Below are positions 14,916 to 24,787 of a DNA stretch of 64,000 nucleotides, in pieces; the stretch's first letter is position 1; every line of letters starts with the position of its first letter. The translations under genes were made by a program, and so were the position numbers. The DNA is from Arthrobacter gandavensis (GTDB lineage: Bacteria; Actinomycetota; Actinomycetes; Actinomycetales; Micrococcaceae), in NCBI RefSeq assembly GCF_009192735.1, contig NZ_VTFU01000001.1, positions 1,054,001 through 1,118,000 on the forward strand, read 5' to 3'. A model generated the notes under the pieces. The model was not told the origin of the DNA, did not search any database, and saw nothing but the letters and a program-made list of their open reading frames with translations.

Positions 14916-15893
14916 CTAAAACAAAGCAACCTTCGGCGTCTGCGGGAAGATCCGGTCCAGCTCCTCGAGATCCTTCTCGGACGGCTCCCAGGACGCCGCC
15001 GCAGCGTTCTGCCGCACCTGTTCCACTGTGGTGGCACCGGCAATGACGGAGGAAACGGCAGGCTGGGCGGCCAGCCAGGAGAACGCCACCTGCACTTCGG
15101 TGAGGCCGCGGTCCTTGGCGAACACACCGAACTCGGCGAGCTGGTCGAAGTCGGCCTTGTCCAGCAGGTTCTGCCGGGAGTGCGTCAGGCGGCTGCCCTC
15201 GGGAGCCGAGCCGGAGCTGTACTTGCCGGTGAGCAGGCCGTTGGCCAGCGGGAAATACGGCAGGATGCCCAGGCCGTAAGCCTCTGCCGCCGGGACCACT
15301 TCAAGTTCGGCTCGGCGGTCCAGCAGGTTGTAGTGGTTCTGTGCCGAAATGAACGGTGTGTAGCCGCCCATCCGCGCGGTGAACTCGGCCTCGGCGATTT
15401 GCCAGCCGGTGCGGTTTGAATGGCCGATGTAGCGCACCTTGCCGCTGGTCACCAGGTCGTCCAGGGCCGCCAGCGTCTCCTCGATCGGCGTCAGCGGATC
15501 CGGTGTGTGGAACTGGTAAAGGTCAATCCAATCGGTGCCCAGCCGGCGCAGGGACGCCTCCGCTGCCTTGACGATGTACCGGCGGGATCCCCTGGCATCA
15601 AAGTCCCGGCCGTTGACACCCTTCATGTCCATGCCGAACTTGGTGGCCAGCACGACGTCGTCGCGGCGGCTGCCCAGCGCCTTTCCCAGCCGTTCCTCAC
15701 TCAGGCCCGGGACCGCGCCGTAGGTGTCAGCAACGTCAAAAAGCGTAATGCCGGCGTCGATGGCCGCGTTCACGACGGCGTCGGTGCCGGCCTGCTCTTC
15801 GGTCTTGGTTCCGGAACGTCCAAGGTTGTTGCAGCCCAAACCCACGGTGGAAACGGTCAGGCCTGATGTGCCGAGTCTGTTGTATGAAGTCAT
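14916..15893 (-). CDS. Aldo/keto reductase
   Basis: 325 residues from ATG 15893. The opening NRLGTSGLTVSTVGLGCNNLG is typical of the AKR voltage-gated-channel-beta/YghZ-like group. The catalytic tetrad is visible: Asp53 and Tyr58 (FDVADTYG), Lys85 (VLATKFG) and His129 (DLYQFHTPD). NADPH contacts include GHSNRTGWQ and, near the C-terminus, SSVIAGATTVEQVRQN. It reduces aldehydes or ketones of unknown identity in the cytoplasm. The gene is single; a -10-like TAGCGT ends seven bases before the ATG with no Shine-Dalgarno site, so the mRNA may be leaderless. Confidence 0.93.
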   Translation of the reverse strand: MTSYNRLGTSGLTVSTVGLGCNNLGRSGTKTEEQAGTDAVVNAAIDAGITLFDVADTYGAVPGLSEERLGKALGSRRDDVVLATKFGMDMKGVNGRDFDARGSRRYIVKAAEASLRRLGTDWIDLYQFHTPDPLTPIEETLAALDDLVTSGKVRYIGHSNRTGWQIAEAEFTARMGGYTPFISAQNHYNLLDRRAELEVVPAAEAYGLGILPYFPLANGLLTGKYSSGSAPEGSRLTHSRQNLLDKADFDQLAEFGVFAKDRGLTEVQVAFSWLAAQPAVSSVIAGATTVEQVRQNAAAASWEPSEKDLEELDRIFPQTPKVALF

Positions 15894-15900
15894 GGTGCCT

Positions 15901-15906
15901 ACGCTA
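15901..15906 (-). promoter_or_regulatory. -10 element TAGCGT for a probably leaderless aldo/keto reductase mRNA
   Basis: TAGCGT on the minus strand is seven bases from ATG 15893; AGGCACC between them is too close to serve as a ribosome binding site. Confidence 0.4.
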
Positions 15907-15963
15907 CCGAATCAGCGCCGGTGATGTGGCCAGGGCCACTCCCCCGATGAGCCTCAGCATCGC

Positions 15964-16281
15964 TCAGCTGGTGAAGGGAAACGGGTTGGTATTGGGTCCC
16001 GGAGCCTTGTCAGTTTCCAAAATGTACTGAATCGGGATTGGCCCGGTGGGCTGCACTCCCTCGTAGACCCGTTCAGAATGCCGCCGCGCTTCGGGTATGC
16101 CGGCGTCCCGCAGGGCACCGTAGAAATTCTGCACCGAGGCAGGAACCAGGCCGCCGTTTTCGCACCAGATGATGTACATGCCGTAGAGGTCGGCGGCCGG
16201 CACGGCTTCCGACTCCTCGAGGCCGCCCAGGGTGCATTCTTCAAGGAACAGGCTCACGTGATCAGGATTAAGCTCAGACAT
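15964..16281 (-). CDS. Small protein resembling the C-terminal domain of phage/plasmid primases
   Basis: 105 residues; ATG 16281 (MSELNPDHVSLFLEECT) is chosen over an upstream in-frame start because TAGGCT (16294-16289) ends seven bases before it. The pattern VSLFLEECTLGGLEESEAVPAADLYGMYIIWCENGGLVPASVQNFYGALRDAGI resembles the winged-helix tail that follows D5/P4-type helicase-primases (FLxECC..., ..LYxxYxxWCxxxG.., ..F...L...G). No helicase part is present. It could be a remnant or a domesticated DNA-binding domain. The tail is proline-rich. It stands alone between the reductase and SDR genes. Confidence 0.6.
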   Translation of the reverse strand: MSELNPDHVSLFLEECTLGGLEESEAVPAADLYGMYIIWCENGGLVPASVQNFYGALRDAGIPEARRHSERVYEGVQPTGPIPIQYILETDKAPGPNTNPFPFTS

Positions 16282-16288
16282 GTAACCG

Positions 16289-16294
16289 AGCCTA
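16289..16294 (-). promoter_or_regulatory. -10 element TAGGCT for a probably leaderless mRNA
   Basis: TAGGCT on the minus strand lies seven bases from ATG 16281, with no purine-rich site between. Confidence 0.4.
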
Positions 16295-16362
16295 GGCAAA
16301 AATCGCTGCCCCGGGAATACGAAGTGCGGAAACTTGCCTCTGTTTGTAGCCTGACTTGGGGC

Positions 16363-17208
16363 TTAGCGGTGTTTCAGGTACTCTTCCAGCCCTGTTGGCG
16401 GAGCCCCGGTCAGCCGTTCAACGTCGGTGCTGACCTCCGCCATCAGGCCCTGCGCGATAGCGGTGTAGGTGCTCACCCACGCCTCGATCTGCCAGTGCTC
16501 CACTCCGCTGAGCCGCCTCGACGCCACAGCTTCCTCGCTGGTTTCGTTGTAATAGCTCACGGTGGATCCCGTGACGCGGGTCAGGATTCCGGCGATCTCT
16601 TCGAAGGACAGTGCCTGCGGACCGGTGAGCGTATACACCCGGCTCTCATGTTCCCGGGGTGCTTCGAGGATCCGGGTCGCTGCGCGGGCGACGTCGGCCC
16701 GCGCCACCGCTGCCAGCCGGCCGGATCCCGCGGGACCGCGGATCACGCCGTCGCGCCCCACAAAAGACGGCAGGACATCCTGGTACAGGCAGTCCCTCAG
16801 GAACGTGTACGCCAGGCCGGTGGACTTAATGTGCTCCTCGGTGTCCCAGTGGTCCCGGGCCAGGGTGAATTCCGCATCCGGTGCCGCGCCCATAAATGAC
16901 GTGTAGACAATGTGCCGCACGCCGGCCTCCACGGCGGCATCGACAAACGTACGGTGGTCCTTTTGGCGGTACGGGCTTTCATGGGCGGAGACCATGAACA
17001 GTGTCTGGGCGCCCTCCAGCGCCCGGACTGCGTGTTCACGGTCCGAGTACGCCGCCGCATACACGGGTGTCCCCAGCTCCGGAAGCTTCGCCGTGTGCCG
17101 GGCGAGCAGCCGCTGCGAGACCCCGGCGTCAGCCAACAAACGGGCAACGGCACCGCCCAGGGCACCCGTGGCACCGGTGACAGCCACTACTGGTTGCTCT
17201 TCTGCCAT
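16363..17208 (-). CDS. NmrA/QorB-like NAD(P)-binding SDR protein
   Basis: 281 residues from ATG 17208, with GGAAGGA upstream. The N-terminal Rossmann motif is VAVTGATGALGGAVARLL (about 8-25), followed by ALEGAQTLFMVSAHE and VRHIVYTSFMGAAPD. No classical YxxxK catalytic pair is placed as in ordinary SDRs; this is typical of atypical SDRs (NmrA-like, NAD(P)H:quinone reductase QorB group). The C-terminal half contains TLTGPQALSFEEIAGILTRVTG, the usual substrate-binding region. Possible redox sensor or quinone reductase. It follows dxs on the same strand, 51 bp after the dxs stop, and may be read through from it. Confidence 0.87.
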   Translation of the reverse strand: MAEEQPVVAVTGATGALGGAVARLLADAGVSQRLLARHTAKLPELGTPVYAAAYSDREHAVRALEGAQTLFMVSAHESPYRQKDHRTFVDAAVEAGVRHIVYTSFMGAAPDAEFTLARDHWDTEEHIKSTGLAYTFLRDCLYQDVLPSFVGRDGVIRGPAGSGRLAAVARADVARAATRILEAPREHESRVYTLTGPQALSFEEIAGILTRVTGSTVSYYNETSEEAVASRRLSGVEHWQIEAWVSTYTAIAQGLMAEVSTDVERLTGAPPTGLEEYLKHR

Positions 17209-17259
17209 GGTGTTTCCTTCCCTGTGTCCCGCCGCCGGTCCCAGCCCGGCTGCCGGAGC

Positions 17260-19233
17260 CTACTGGATTTTCGGGATCTGGCCGGTGGGCATGTCCTGGC
17301 CGGGCAGGGGCCGGGCGAACGGAACCTTGGTGCCCAGGACCTGGGCGACGACGTCGTTTGCCACCTGGCGTGCCGTGAGGCCCACGCGCTCCAAGACCTC
17401 GGCACGGGTGCCGTGGTCCAGGAACTCGACCGGCAGGCCAACCTCGTTCAGGGCGGTGTCTACACCGGCGGCACGCATTTCCTGCCGGATCCGGGAACCG
17501 ACACCACCGGCGCGCACGCCATCCTCGATCACAATGACAATGCGGTGTTCGGCGGCCATGCGGATGATCGACCGTGGAACGGGCAGGACCCAGCGCGGAT
17601 CCACCACGGTGGAGCTGATTCCCTGGTCCCCCAGCCGGCTGGCCACCTGCAGCGCCATTTCGGCCATGGCGCCCACACTGACGATCAGGACGTCGTTGGA
17701 CTTCTCATCCGACGGGCGACGGGCCAGGATGTCGACGCCGTCAGCCGTCCGCTCAATGGCGTTGACGTCGGGCCCGACCGTTCCCTTGGAAAAACGCACC
17801 ACGCTGGGGGCATCATTGATGGCAACGGCCTCGCGGAGTTCCTCCTTGAGGCGGGTGGCGTCGCGGGGCGCGGAAAGGTGCAGCCCTGGCACGATCTGCA
17901 GCATGGACATGTCCCACATGCCGTGGTGGCTGGCTCCGTCGGGGCCGGTCACGCCGGCCCGGTCCAGCACGATCGTCACGCCGGCCTTGTGCAGCGCCAC
18001 GTCCATCAGCAGCTGGTCAAAGGCACGGTTCAGGAAGGTGGCATAGAGCGCAACGACGGGGTGCAGCCCGCCAAAGGCCATGCCGGCCGCCGAGGTGAGG
18101 GCATGCTGTTCGGCAATGCCGACGTCGAACACACGCTCGGGGTGCTTTTCGGCGAACCGGTGCAGCCCCACGGGAATCAGCATGGCGCCGGTGATGCCAA
18201 CAATGTCTTCACGCTCATCGGCGATGTCGGCAATTTCAGTGGCAAAAACCGAAGTCCAGGACTGCTTGCTGCCCGGTTCCACGGCCTTGCCCGTTTCCGG
18301 GTCGATAACGCCAACGGCGTGGAACTGGTCGGCAACGTTGGCGCGGGCCGGGGCGTAACCGCGGCCCTTTTCCGTCATCGCATGGACCAGAACCGGGCCG
18401 TTGTAGTTGCGCGCCTTGATCAGTGCCCGCTCCACGGCTGCCATGTCGTGGCCGTCAATGGGACCGATGTACTTCAGGCCCAGGTCTTCGAACAGCCCCT
18501 GCGGCGCCCACCAGTCCTTGATGCCGCGCTTGGCGGCGTGCAGGCTGTGGTACGTGAAGCGGCCCACGGGTCCGCCGTCCTGCAGGCGCTGCTTCCACCA
18601 CCCGAGTGTCTTTTCATACACCTGGTGGGTGCGCACGGTGTCCAGGGTGGGACGCATGGACGCGAGGTAATCGGCAACGCCGCCGATGGTTGGGGCGTAG
18701 GAGCGGCCGTTGTCGTTGACCACAATGACGACTCGGCGCCGCTGGTCAGCGGCAATGTTGTTCAGCGCCTCCCAGGCCATGCCGCCGGTCAGGGCGCCGT
18801 CGCCCACCATCACCACGGTGTAGCGGTCCCCTTCTCCGGTCAGCTGCCGGGCGCGGGAGATACCGTCCGCCCAGGACAGGGAGGAGGAAGCATGCGAGGA
18901 CTCGACAATGTCATGCACCGATTCGGCCCTCGACGGATAGCCGGACATTCCGCCCTGCTGCCGGAGGGTGGAGAAGTCCTGGCGGCCGGTGAGGATCTTG
19001 TGCACGTAGGACTGGTGCCCGGTGTCAAAGACAATACTGTCCCGGGGCGAGTCGAAGACCCGATGGATCCCCACGGTCAGCTCCACGACACCCAGGTTGG
19101 GGCCGAGATGGCCGCCGGTCTGGGCCACATTGCTGATGAGGAACGACCGGATTTCGCCGGACAAGCGTTCCAACTGCTCCGTGGTGAGTTTGCTCAGGTC
19201 CCGCGGATCACGGATGGTTTCCAGAAGTCCCAA
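17260..19233 (-). CDS. dxs: 1-deoxy-D-xylulose-5-phosphate synthase
   Basis: 657 residues. The start is TTG 19233 ([13 protein letters not shown]) because GGGAGG lies seven bases upstream; the upstream in-frame ATG lacks a site. The enzyme condenses pyruvate and glyceraldehyde-3-phosphate with thiamine diphosphate, the entry step of the MEP isoprenoid pathway. Seen motifs: [12 protein letters not shown] (His near residue 70), the TPP/Mg2+ motif [16 protein letters not shown], and in the Pyr domain [13 protein letters not shown] with the conserved Glu. The C-terminal transketolase domain ends near residue 650. Length is normal. It lies downstream of acnA on the same strand, behind a hairpin terminator. 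Confidence 0.96.
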   Translation of the reverse strand: MGLLETIRDPRDLSKLTTEQLERLSGEIRSFLISNVAQTGGHLGPNLGVVELTVGIHRVFDSPRDSIVFDTGHQSYVHKILTGRQDFSTLRQQGGMSGYPSRAESVHDIVESSHASSSLSWADGISRARQLTGEGDRYTVVMVGDGALTGGMAWEALNNIAADQRRRVVIVVNDNGRSYAPTIGGVADYLASMRPTLDTVRTHQVYEKTLGWWKQRLQDGGPVGRFTYHSLHAAKRGIKDWWAPQGLFEDLGLKYIGPIDGHDMAAVERALIKARNYNGPVLVHAMTEKGRGYAPARANVADQFHAVGVIDPETGKAVEPGSKQSWTSVFATEIADIADEREDIVGITGAMLIPVGLHRFAEKHPERVFDVGIAEQHALTSAAGMAFGGLHPVVALYATFLNRAFDQLLMDVALHKAGVTIVLDRAGVTGPDGASHHGMWDMSMLQIVPGLHLSAPRDATRLKEELREAVAINDAPSVVRFSKGTVGPDVNAIERTADGVDILARRPSDEKSNDVLIVSVGAMAEMALQVASRLGDQGISSTVVDPRWVLPVPRSIIRMAAEHRIVIVIEDGVRAGGVGSRIRQEMRAAGVDTALNEVGLPVEFLDHGTRAEVLERVGLTARQVANDVVAQVLGTKVPFARPLPGQDMPTGQIPKIQ

Positions 19234-19331
19234 CGGGCGCCTCCCTGCTTCAGGCAACGGCACTGCACACCGTCACAACGGTTTAACTCTAACGCTTGGC
19301 GGCGGGCACCCGGTTCCGCGACAGGCAAAGA

Positions 19332-19368
19332 GCCCCGCCCGCCGAGTCGGAAACTCAGCGGACGGGGC
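19332..19368 (-). terminator. Hairpin between acnA and dxs
   Basis: Arms GCCCCGCCCGCCGAGT (19332-19347) and ACTCAGCGGACGGGGC (19353-19368) pair with two mismatches or wobbles around a 5-base loop. On the minus strand CTCTTTG follows. It lies 59 bp after the acnA stop. Confidence 0.8.
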
Positions 19369-19426
19369 CCTTGGTCCTCAAGGCCGATCAGTGGCCCTGC
19401 GAACTCAGCACTGCTGCGTGCTCAGC

Positions 19427-22252
19427 CTACTTAGCGGTGATCTGGCGCAGCACGTACTGCAGGATGCCGCCGTTGCGGTAGTAATCGGCTTCACCCGGGG
19501 TGTCGATGCGCAGCACGGCCTCGAAGGTGATGGCCTCGCCGTTCTCCGGCGTCGCCGTGACCGTGACGGTCTTGGGCGTGTTGCCGTTGTTCAGCTCGGT
19601 CACACCGGAAACCGCGAAGGTCTCCGTGCCGGTCAGGCCCAGCGACTCGGCGTTGACGCCGGCCGGGTACTGCAGCGGAAGGACGCCCATGCCGATGAGG
19701 TTGGAGCGGTGGATACGCTCGTAGCTTTCGGCGATGACGGCCTTGACGCCCAGCAGTGCGGTGCCCTTGGCAGCCCAGTCACGCGAGGAACCGGAACCGT
19801 ATTCCTTGCCCGCCAGGACAACCAGCGGAATGCCGGCGGCCTGGTAGTTGACCGAAGCGTCGTAGACGGCAGCCTGCGGTGCGTCAGCCTGGCTGAAGTC
19901 GCGGGTAAAGCCGCCTTCAACGCCGTCGAGCAGCTGGTTCTTGATGCGGATGTTCGCGAACGTGCCGCGGATCATCACTTCGTGGTTGCCGCGGCGGGAG
20001 CCGTAGGAGTTGAAGTCCTTGCGCTCCACACCGTGCTCCAGCAGGTAGCGGCCTGCCGGGGTGTCGGACTTGAAGGAACCGGCCGGGGAGATGTGGTCGG
20101 TGGTGACCGAATCGCCGAGCTTCAGCAGGACGCGGGCGCCCTCGATGTCGGAGACCGGTTCCGGCTGTGCCTTCATGCCCTCGAAGTACGGGGGCTTCCG
20201 GACGTACGTGGATTCCGTATCCCACTCGAAGGTTGCGCCTTCGGGGGTGGGCAGGGACTTCCAGCGGTCATCGCCTTCGAAGATGGTGTCGTAGCTGTTG
20301 CTGAACATCTCCTTGTTGATGGAGGCGTCGATGATTTCCTGGACCTCAACCGGGTTCGGCCAGATGTCCTTCAGGAAAATGTCGTTGCCGGCTTCGTCCT
20401 GGCCCAGCGGGTCATTTTCGAAGTCGAAGTCCATGGTGCCAGCCAGGGCGTAGGCAACCACCAGGGGCGGGGACGCCAGGTAGTTCATCTTCACGTCCGG
20501 GTTGATCCGGCCTTCGAAGTTGCGGTTACCGGAAAGCACTGCCGTGACCGCGAGGTCGGCTTCCTGGATGGCCGTGGAGATTTCCTCTTCCAGCGGGCCC
20601 GAGTTACCGATGCAGGTGGCGCAGCCGTAACCGACAACGAAGAAGCCGAGCTTCTCCAGGTACGGAATCAGGCCGGACTTCTCGTAGTAGTCGGTGACCA
20701 CCTTGGAACCCGGAGCAACGGAGGTCTTGACCCACGGCTTGGAGGCGAGGCCCTTTTCGACGGCGTTGCGGGCCAGCACGGCCGCCGCCATCATCACCGA
20801 CGGGTTGGACGTGTTGGTGCAGGAGGTGATCGACGCGATCGACACTGCACCGTGGTCCAGCTCGAAGCTGCGGCCGTCGGCCATGGTCACCGGAACCGAG
20901 TTGGAGGCGCGGTCCGCGGGAGCATCGGCTTCCTTGACGAGGTCGTGCTCCTTGTCCTCGATCTTGGTGCTGCCTTCAGTGAAGGAAGGAGCGTCCGAAG
21001 CGGGGAAGGTTTCTTCCAGGGCCTCGTCCACGGTGCCGTTCTCGGCCTCAACCGTTTCGTGCACGTAGTTCTTGAGGTCCTTGCGGAACTGCGCCTTGGC
21101 GTTGGTCAGTTCCACGCGGTCCTGCGGACGCTTCGGTCCGGCGATGGAGGAGACCACGGTGGACAGGTCCAGTTCCAGGTACTCGGAGTACTGCACGTCA
21201 ACGGACGGATCGTGCCACAGGCCCTGCTCCTTGGCGTAAGCCTCAACGAGGTCCACGCTCTCGGCGGAGCGGCCGGTCAGGCGCAGATAATCCAGCGTCA
21301 CGTCATCGATCGGGAACATGGCGGCCGTGGAACCGAATTCCGGGCTCATGTTGCCGATGGTGGCGCGGTTGGCCAGCGGAACGGCCCCGACGCCTTCTCC
21401 GTAGAACTCGACGAACTTGCCGACGACACCGTGCTTGCGCAGCATTTCGGTGATGGTCAGCACGACGTCGGTGGCGGTGGCGCCGGCGGGGATTTCACCG
21501 GTGAGCTTGAAGCCGACAACGCGCGGGATGAGCATGGAGACGGGCTGGCCGAGCATGGCTGCTTCGGCCTCGATGCCGCCAACGCCCCAACCGAGCACGC
21601 CCAGGCCGTTGACCATGGTGGTGTGGGAGTCGGTGCCGACGCAGGTGTCCGGGTAGGCACGCAGGACGCCGTCAACTTCGCGGGTCATGACCGTGCGGGC
21701 CAGGTACTCGATGTTGACCTGGTGGACAATGCCCATGCCCGGGGGAACAACCTTGAAGTCGTCAAAGGCCGTCTGGCCCCAGCGGAGGAACTGGTACCGC
21801 TCGCCGTTGCGCTGGTACTCAATCTCCATGTTGCGCTCGAGGGCGCCGGCGTTACCGAAGGCATCGATCTGGACGGAGTGGTCAATGACCATTTCGGCCG
21901 GGGCGAGGGGGTTGACCCGCTTGGGGTCTCCGCCCAGTTCCGCCACTGCTTCACGCATGGTTGCCAGGTCCACAATGCAGGGAACACCGGTGAAGTCCTG
22001 CATGATCACCCGAGCGGGGGTGAACTGGATTTCGGTGCTGGGCTCTGCATTGGCATCCCACTGCGCCAGGGCGCGCACGTGGTCTGCGGTGATGTTGGCA
22101 CCGTCTTCGGTGCGCAGCAGGTTCTCCAGCAGGACCTTGAGGCTGAACGGAAGGCTCTTGGCGCCTTCGACGGAATTCAACCGGAAAATTTCATATTCGT
22201 TTCCACCGACGTTTAGTACGCCTTTGGAACCGAAGCTGTCCACATTAGTCAT
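19427..22252 (-). CDS. acnA: Aconitate hydratase (AcnA type)
   Basis: 941 residues from ATG 22252, with AGAGGAG eight bases upstream. It interconverts citrate and isocitrate in the TCA cycle using a [4Fe-4S] cluster. Cluster ligands are visible in SCTNTSNPS and [10 protein letters not shown]. Other family motifs are [37 protein letters not shown] and, in the swivelling domain, [18 protein letters not shown] segment near 385-450 ([23 protein letters not shown]) is acidic and apparently an actinobacterial insertion. It is monocistronic; a palindrome at 22308-22323 in the leader may bind a regulator. Confidence 0.97.
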   Translation of the reverse strand: MTNVDSFGSKGVLNVGGNEYEIFRLNSVEGAKSLPFSLKVLLENLLRTEDGANITADHVRALAQWDANAEPSTEIQFTPARVIMQDFTGVPCIVDLATMREAVAELGGDPKRVNPLAPAEMVIDHSVQIDAFGNAGALERNMEIEYQRNGERYQFLRWGQTAFDDFKVVPPGMGIVHQVNIEYLARTVMTREVDGVLRAYPDTCVGTDSHTTMVNGLGVLGWGVGGIEAEAAMLGQPVSMLIPRVVGFKLTGEIPAGATATDVVLTITEMLRKHGVVGKFVEFYGEGVGAVPLANRATIGNMSPEFGSTAAMFPIDDVTLDYLRLTGRSAESVDLVEAYAKEQGLWHDPSVDVQYSEYLELDLSTVVSSIAGPKRPQDRVELTNAKAQFRKDLKNYVHETVEAENGTVDEALEETFPASDAPSFTEGSTKIEDKEHDLVKEADAPADRASNSVPVTMADGRSFELDHGAVSIASITSCTNTSNPSVMMAAAVLARNAVEKGLASKPWVKTSVAPGSKVVTDYYEKSGLIPYLEKLGFFVVGYGCATCIGNSGPLEEEISTAIQEADLAVTAVLSGNRNFEGRINPDVKMNYLASPPLVVAYALAGTMDFDFENDPLGQDEAGNDIFLKDIWPNPVEVQEIIDASINKEMFSNSYDTIFEGDDRWKSLPTPEGATFEWDTESTYVRKPPYFEGMKAQPEPVSDIEGARVLLKLGDSVTTDHISPAGSFKSDTPAGRYLLEHGVERKDFNSYGSRRGNHEVMIRGTFANIRIKNQLLDGVEGGFTRDFSQADAPQAAVYDASVNYQAAGIPLVVLAGKEYGSGSSRDWAAKGTALLGVKAVIAESYERIHRSNLIGMGVLPLQYPAGVNAESLGLTGTETFAVSGVTELNNGNTPKTVTVTATPENGEAITFEAVLRIDTPGEADYYRNGGILQYVLRQITAK

Positions 22253-22634
22253 AATAGGACTCCTCTCGCCACCGTTTTATCTTTGTCCAGCGGTCCGCGG
22301 CGTGCCAGTTAGGACTCCCTAACCGGCCGCCACGGGGGACGGCGCAGAAAATGGTGGACTATTTTCGCTGCCGGGACACCCCCTGCCGAACGAAAAACTT
22401 TCCCCGCCCTAAAGCAGGCGAAGTCTCCCCAACACGGCGCGGATCTGCACAACTGCTCTTATACTATCCGTTACACGCCCGTGTGACCTCAGAAGCCACC
22501 CCGCGAGACGCGCGGCACAATGCCCCGCCGTCATCCAGCGGCAGCCCGGCAGGCCACACGCCGGCCGCACGGCTCCAGGCCGTGTCCGCAGCAGCGGCCG
22601 GCCCGGCACGTCCGCTGCGAGGGCGGGCAAGCCG
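22253..22634 (-). promoter_or_regulatory. acnA upstream region with 16-bp palindrome (22308-22323)
   Basis: The 380-bp gap holds no supportable gene. GTTAGG-actc-CCTAAC (22308-22323) is a perfect palindrome 56 bp before the acnA start. A cluster of TA-rich steps near 22460 (TATACTAT on the plus strand) could hold the acnA -10. The half-sites resemble those in iron-responsive (DtxR/IdeR) boxes, but the spacing is not the classical one. Confidence 0.45.
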
Positions 22635-23960
22635 TTATTCGCCGGTCTGTTCCCCGCGTGTCAGGACCGCAAAGGACTCCATGTGGTGGGTATGGGGGTA
22701 CAGGTCGAAGACCCGCAGCGAGTCCAGCTGCCAGCCGAGTTCCTGGAAGTAGGCCAGGTCGCGGGCGAAGGATGCCGGGTCGCAGGAAACGTAGCCGACG
22801 GCGCGGGGAGCGGCGGCATGAATCTGGCCCACCACGTCCTTTCCGGCCCCGACGCGCGGCGGATCCAGCAGGACGACGTCGAGCCGGCCCTCGTACGCGG
22901 ACAGCGCCTTGTCGACGCGCCCCTGCAGGATTTCCACCTGGGGTGCTGCGAAGAGGTTCTTGCGGGCGTCCCGGCTGGCGCCCGGGGAGGCCTCAACCGA
23001 GAGCACGCGTCCCTGTTCTCCCGCGGCGTCGGCCAGCGGGGCGGTGAACAGGCCGGCGCCGGCGTACAGGTCGGCAACCTGTTCCCCGGGCTTTATCCGC
23101 AGTCCGTCCATGACTGCTTCCACCAGCGTGGCGGGCGCGCTGCGGTGGATCTGCCAGAAGCCGGCACCGGTGACCCGGTAGTCATGGCCTGCCGCGCTTT
23201 CGGAAACCCAGGTGCGTCCGCGCAGGCGGTTCAGCGTCCCGGATTTCGGCTCCCAGGAGGCAATGGAGATGCCGGCCGGCAGGGCCGATGCGATCCGCCC
23301 CAGCGCCTTGGGATGCGCTCCCTCAGCGGGAATCAGCAGAACCAGGGGCGCGCCGTTGGCGGGCGCTGCCACCTCCACCCGGGAAACACCGCTGAAGTCG
23401 ACGTCCCAGAGCTGCAGGTCGTTGATGGCTTCGACGGCAAGCGGCATGCGCTGGACCGGAATGAGCTCATCGGAGCGGTGGGCGTGCATGGCGAGCCGGC
23501 CGCCCGGGGCCACTGAGAAGCTTGCGCGGGTCCGCCAGTGCAGTCCGTCGGCGCGTTCTTCGGCAGCGGGCTCAACGGTGATGTCCCGCTCCACCTTGGC
23601 AAGACGACGCAGCTGCTCGGCAAAGATGTCAGCTTTAAGCGTGCGCTGGGTGGCGAGATCGATGTGGCCGAACTCGGCCCCTCCCACCGGCAGCCGTCCC
23701 CGGGATGCCGCGCGGAGCGCATCCGCTTCGGGCCAGAAGTGCTCCACCCGTCCCGGAGCCGGCTCCAGCACCTCGGTGACGTCGGCACGCCAGAAGCTGG
23801 CGCCGTCGGCCGCTTCCGTCAGCCGGGCACGGACGCGTTCACCCGGCAGGGCATGGCGGACAAAGACCACTCGCCCTTCGTGGCGGGCCACAAAATGGCC
23901 GCCGTGGGCGGGCGCGCCGATGGTGAGTTCGATCTCGGATGTGGTGGTGTCGGTCGTCAT
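22635..23960 (-). CDS. Class I SAM-dependent RNA methyltransferase (RumA/TrmA-like, TRAM domain)
   Basis: 441 residues from ATG 23960. An N-terminal TRAM-type OB domain (about 8-65; LTIGAPAHGGHFVARHEGRVVFVRHALPGE) precedes the catalytic domain: SAM motif DLYAGAGLFTAPLA near 295, LLDPPRVGAGKDV near 365 and the nucleophile loop YVSCDPASFARDL near 390, with the catalytic Cys. This family makes 5-methyluridine in 23S rRNA or tRNA. The four N-terminal cysteines of E. coli RumA that bind an Fe-S cluster are not obvious. It is divergent from the TrkA genes, an order I recall in other Arthrobacter. Confidence 0.92.
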   Translation of the reverse strand: MTTDTTTSEIELTIGAPAHGGHFVARHEGRVVFVRHALPGERVRARLTEAADGASFWRADVTEVLEPAPGRVEHFWPEADALRAASRGRLPVGGAEFGHIDLATQRTLKADIFAEQLRRLAKVERDITVEPAAEERADGLHWRTRASFSVAPGGRLAMHAHRSDELIPVQRMPLAVEAINDLQLWDVDFSGVSRVEVAAPANGAPLVLLIPAEGAHPKALGRIASALPAGISIASWEPKSGTLNRLRGRTWVSESAAGHDYRVTGAGFWQIHRSAPATLVEAVMDGLRIKPGEQVADLYAGAGLFTAPLADAAGEQGRVLSVEASPGASRDARKNLFAAPQVEILQGRVDKALSAYEGRLDVVLLDPPRVGAGKDVVGQIHAAAPRAVGYVSCDPASFARDLAYFQELGWQLDSLRVFDLYPHTHHMESFAVLTRGEQTGE

Positions 23961-24112
23961 AGTGCCGGATACTTCCTGATGGAGCCTAAAAGACCATCAC
24001 ACCATGCCTGGACGCCGGTGCATATTCGCCGGTCCCGCAGCCGGGCGCCTGCGGGGTCTATGCTGGCGCTTTGACTTTTTTCGTTATCGATCATCAGAAA
24101 CCGAGGTAGCAG

Positions 24113-24787
24113 GTGGCCCACTACGTCATCATGGGGTGCGGACGCGTTGGTGTGTCCCTGGCCCACACGCTGGACAATGCCGGCCATACCGTGGCCGTCA
24201 TTGACCAGGATGAAAGGGCCTTCCGGCGCCTGCGTTCGACCTTCAGCGGCCGGAAAGTCACCGGCGTCGGCTTTGACCGGACCACGCTGACCGAGGCCGG
24301 CATCAAAGAGGCCTATGCCTTCGCCGCCGTTTCCTCAGGTGATAATTCCAACATCCTTGCCACGCGCGTGGCCCGGGAAACCTTCCATGTTCCGCACGTC
24401 GTGGCACGGATCTATGATCCCGGCCGCGCCGAAATCTATCAGCGGCTCGGTATTCCCACGGTCGCCGCGGTCCGCTGGAGCGCTGACCAGGTCCTGCGCC
24501 GCATCCTGCCCGAGCAGAGCATCAACGGAGACTTCCGTGAATCCTCCGGCCGGCTCATCCTGGGCGAACTGTCGCTCCATGAGGGCTGGCTCGGTTCAAC
24601 GCTCAGCGCCGTTGAGCAGGCGGCGCGTGTCCGCATTGCTTATTTGACCCGTTTCGGCGAGGGAACGCTTCCGCGCCCGGACACCAGCTACCAGCAGGGG
24701 GATGTCCTGCACGCCATGATGAACGTGGACCGGACGAGCGAAATCAGCCGTATCCTCTCCACACCACCCGTCAAGGAGAACCAGTGA
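24113..24787 (+). CDS. TrkA-family potassium uptake regulator, first of pair
   Basis: 224 residues from GTG 24113, with GAGG upstream. The N-terminal RCK domain starts HYVIMGCGRVGVSLAHTLDNAGHTVAVIDQD, an NAD(H)-binding Rossmann fold with GxGxxG and an acidic residue after the second strand. The C-terminal TrkA_C part (about 140-215) includes LILGELSLHEGWLGSTLSAVEQAA. Such proteins gate Trk/Ktr potassium channels from the cytoplasm. No channel gene lies in the window. The stop overlaps the start of the second TrkA gene (GTGA), so the two are coupled, like ceoB/ceoC of mycobacteria. Confidence 0.93.
   Translation: MAHYVIMGCGRVGVSLAHTLDNAGHTVAVIDQDERAFRRLRSTFSGRKVTGVGFDRTTLTEAGIKEAYAFAAVSSGDNSNILATRVARETFHVPHVVARIYDPGRAEIYQRLGIPTVAAVRWSADQVLRRILPEQSINGDFRESSGRLILGELSLHEGWLGSTLSAVEQAARVRIAYLTRFGEGTLPRPDTSYQQGDVLHAMMNVDRTSEISRILSTPPVKENQ

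Noticed and set aside
16912-22216. Plus-strand 840- and 1064-codon frames opposite dxs and acnA
   Set aside because: Shadows of confident genes; no family motif.
22308-22323. Classical DtxR/IdeR iron box upstream of acnA
   Set aside because: Half-sites are similar but the centre is 4 bp rather than the consensus 9 bp between TTAGG and CCTAA, so only a palindrome is claimed.
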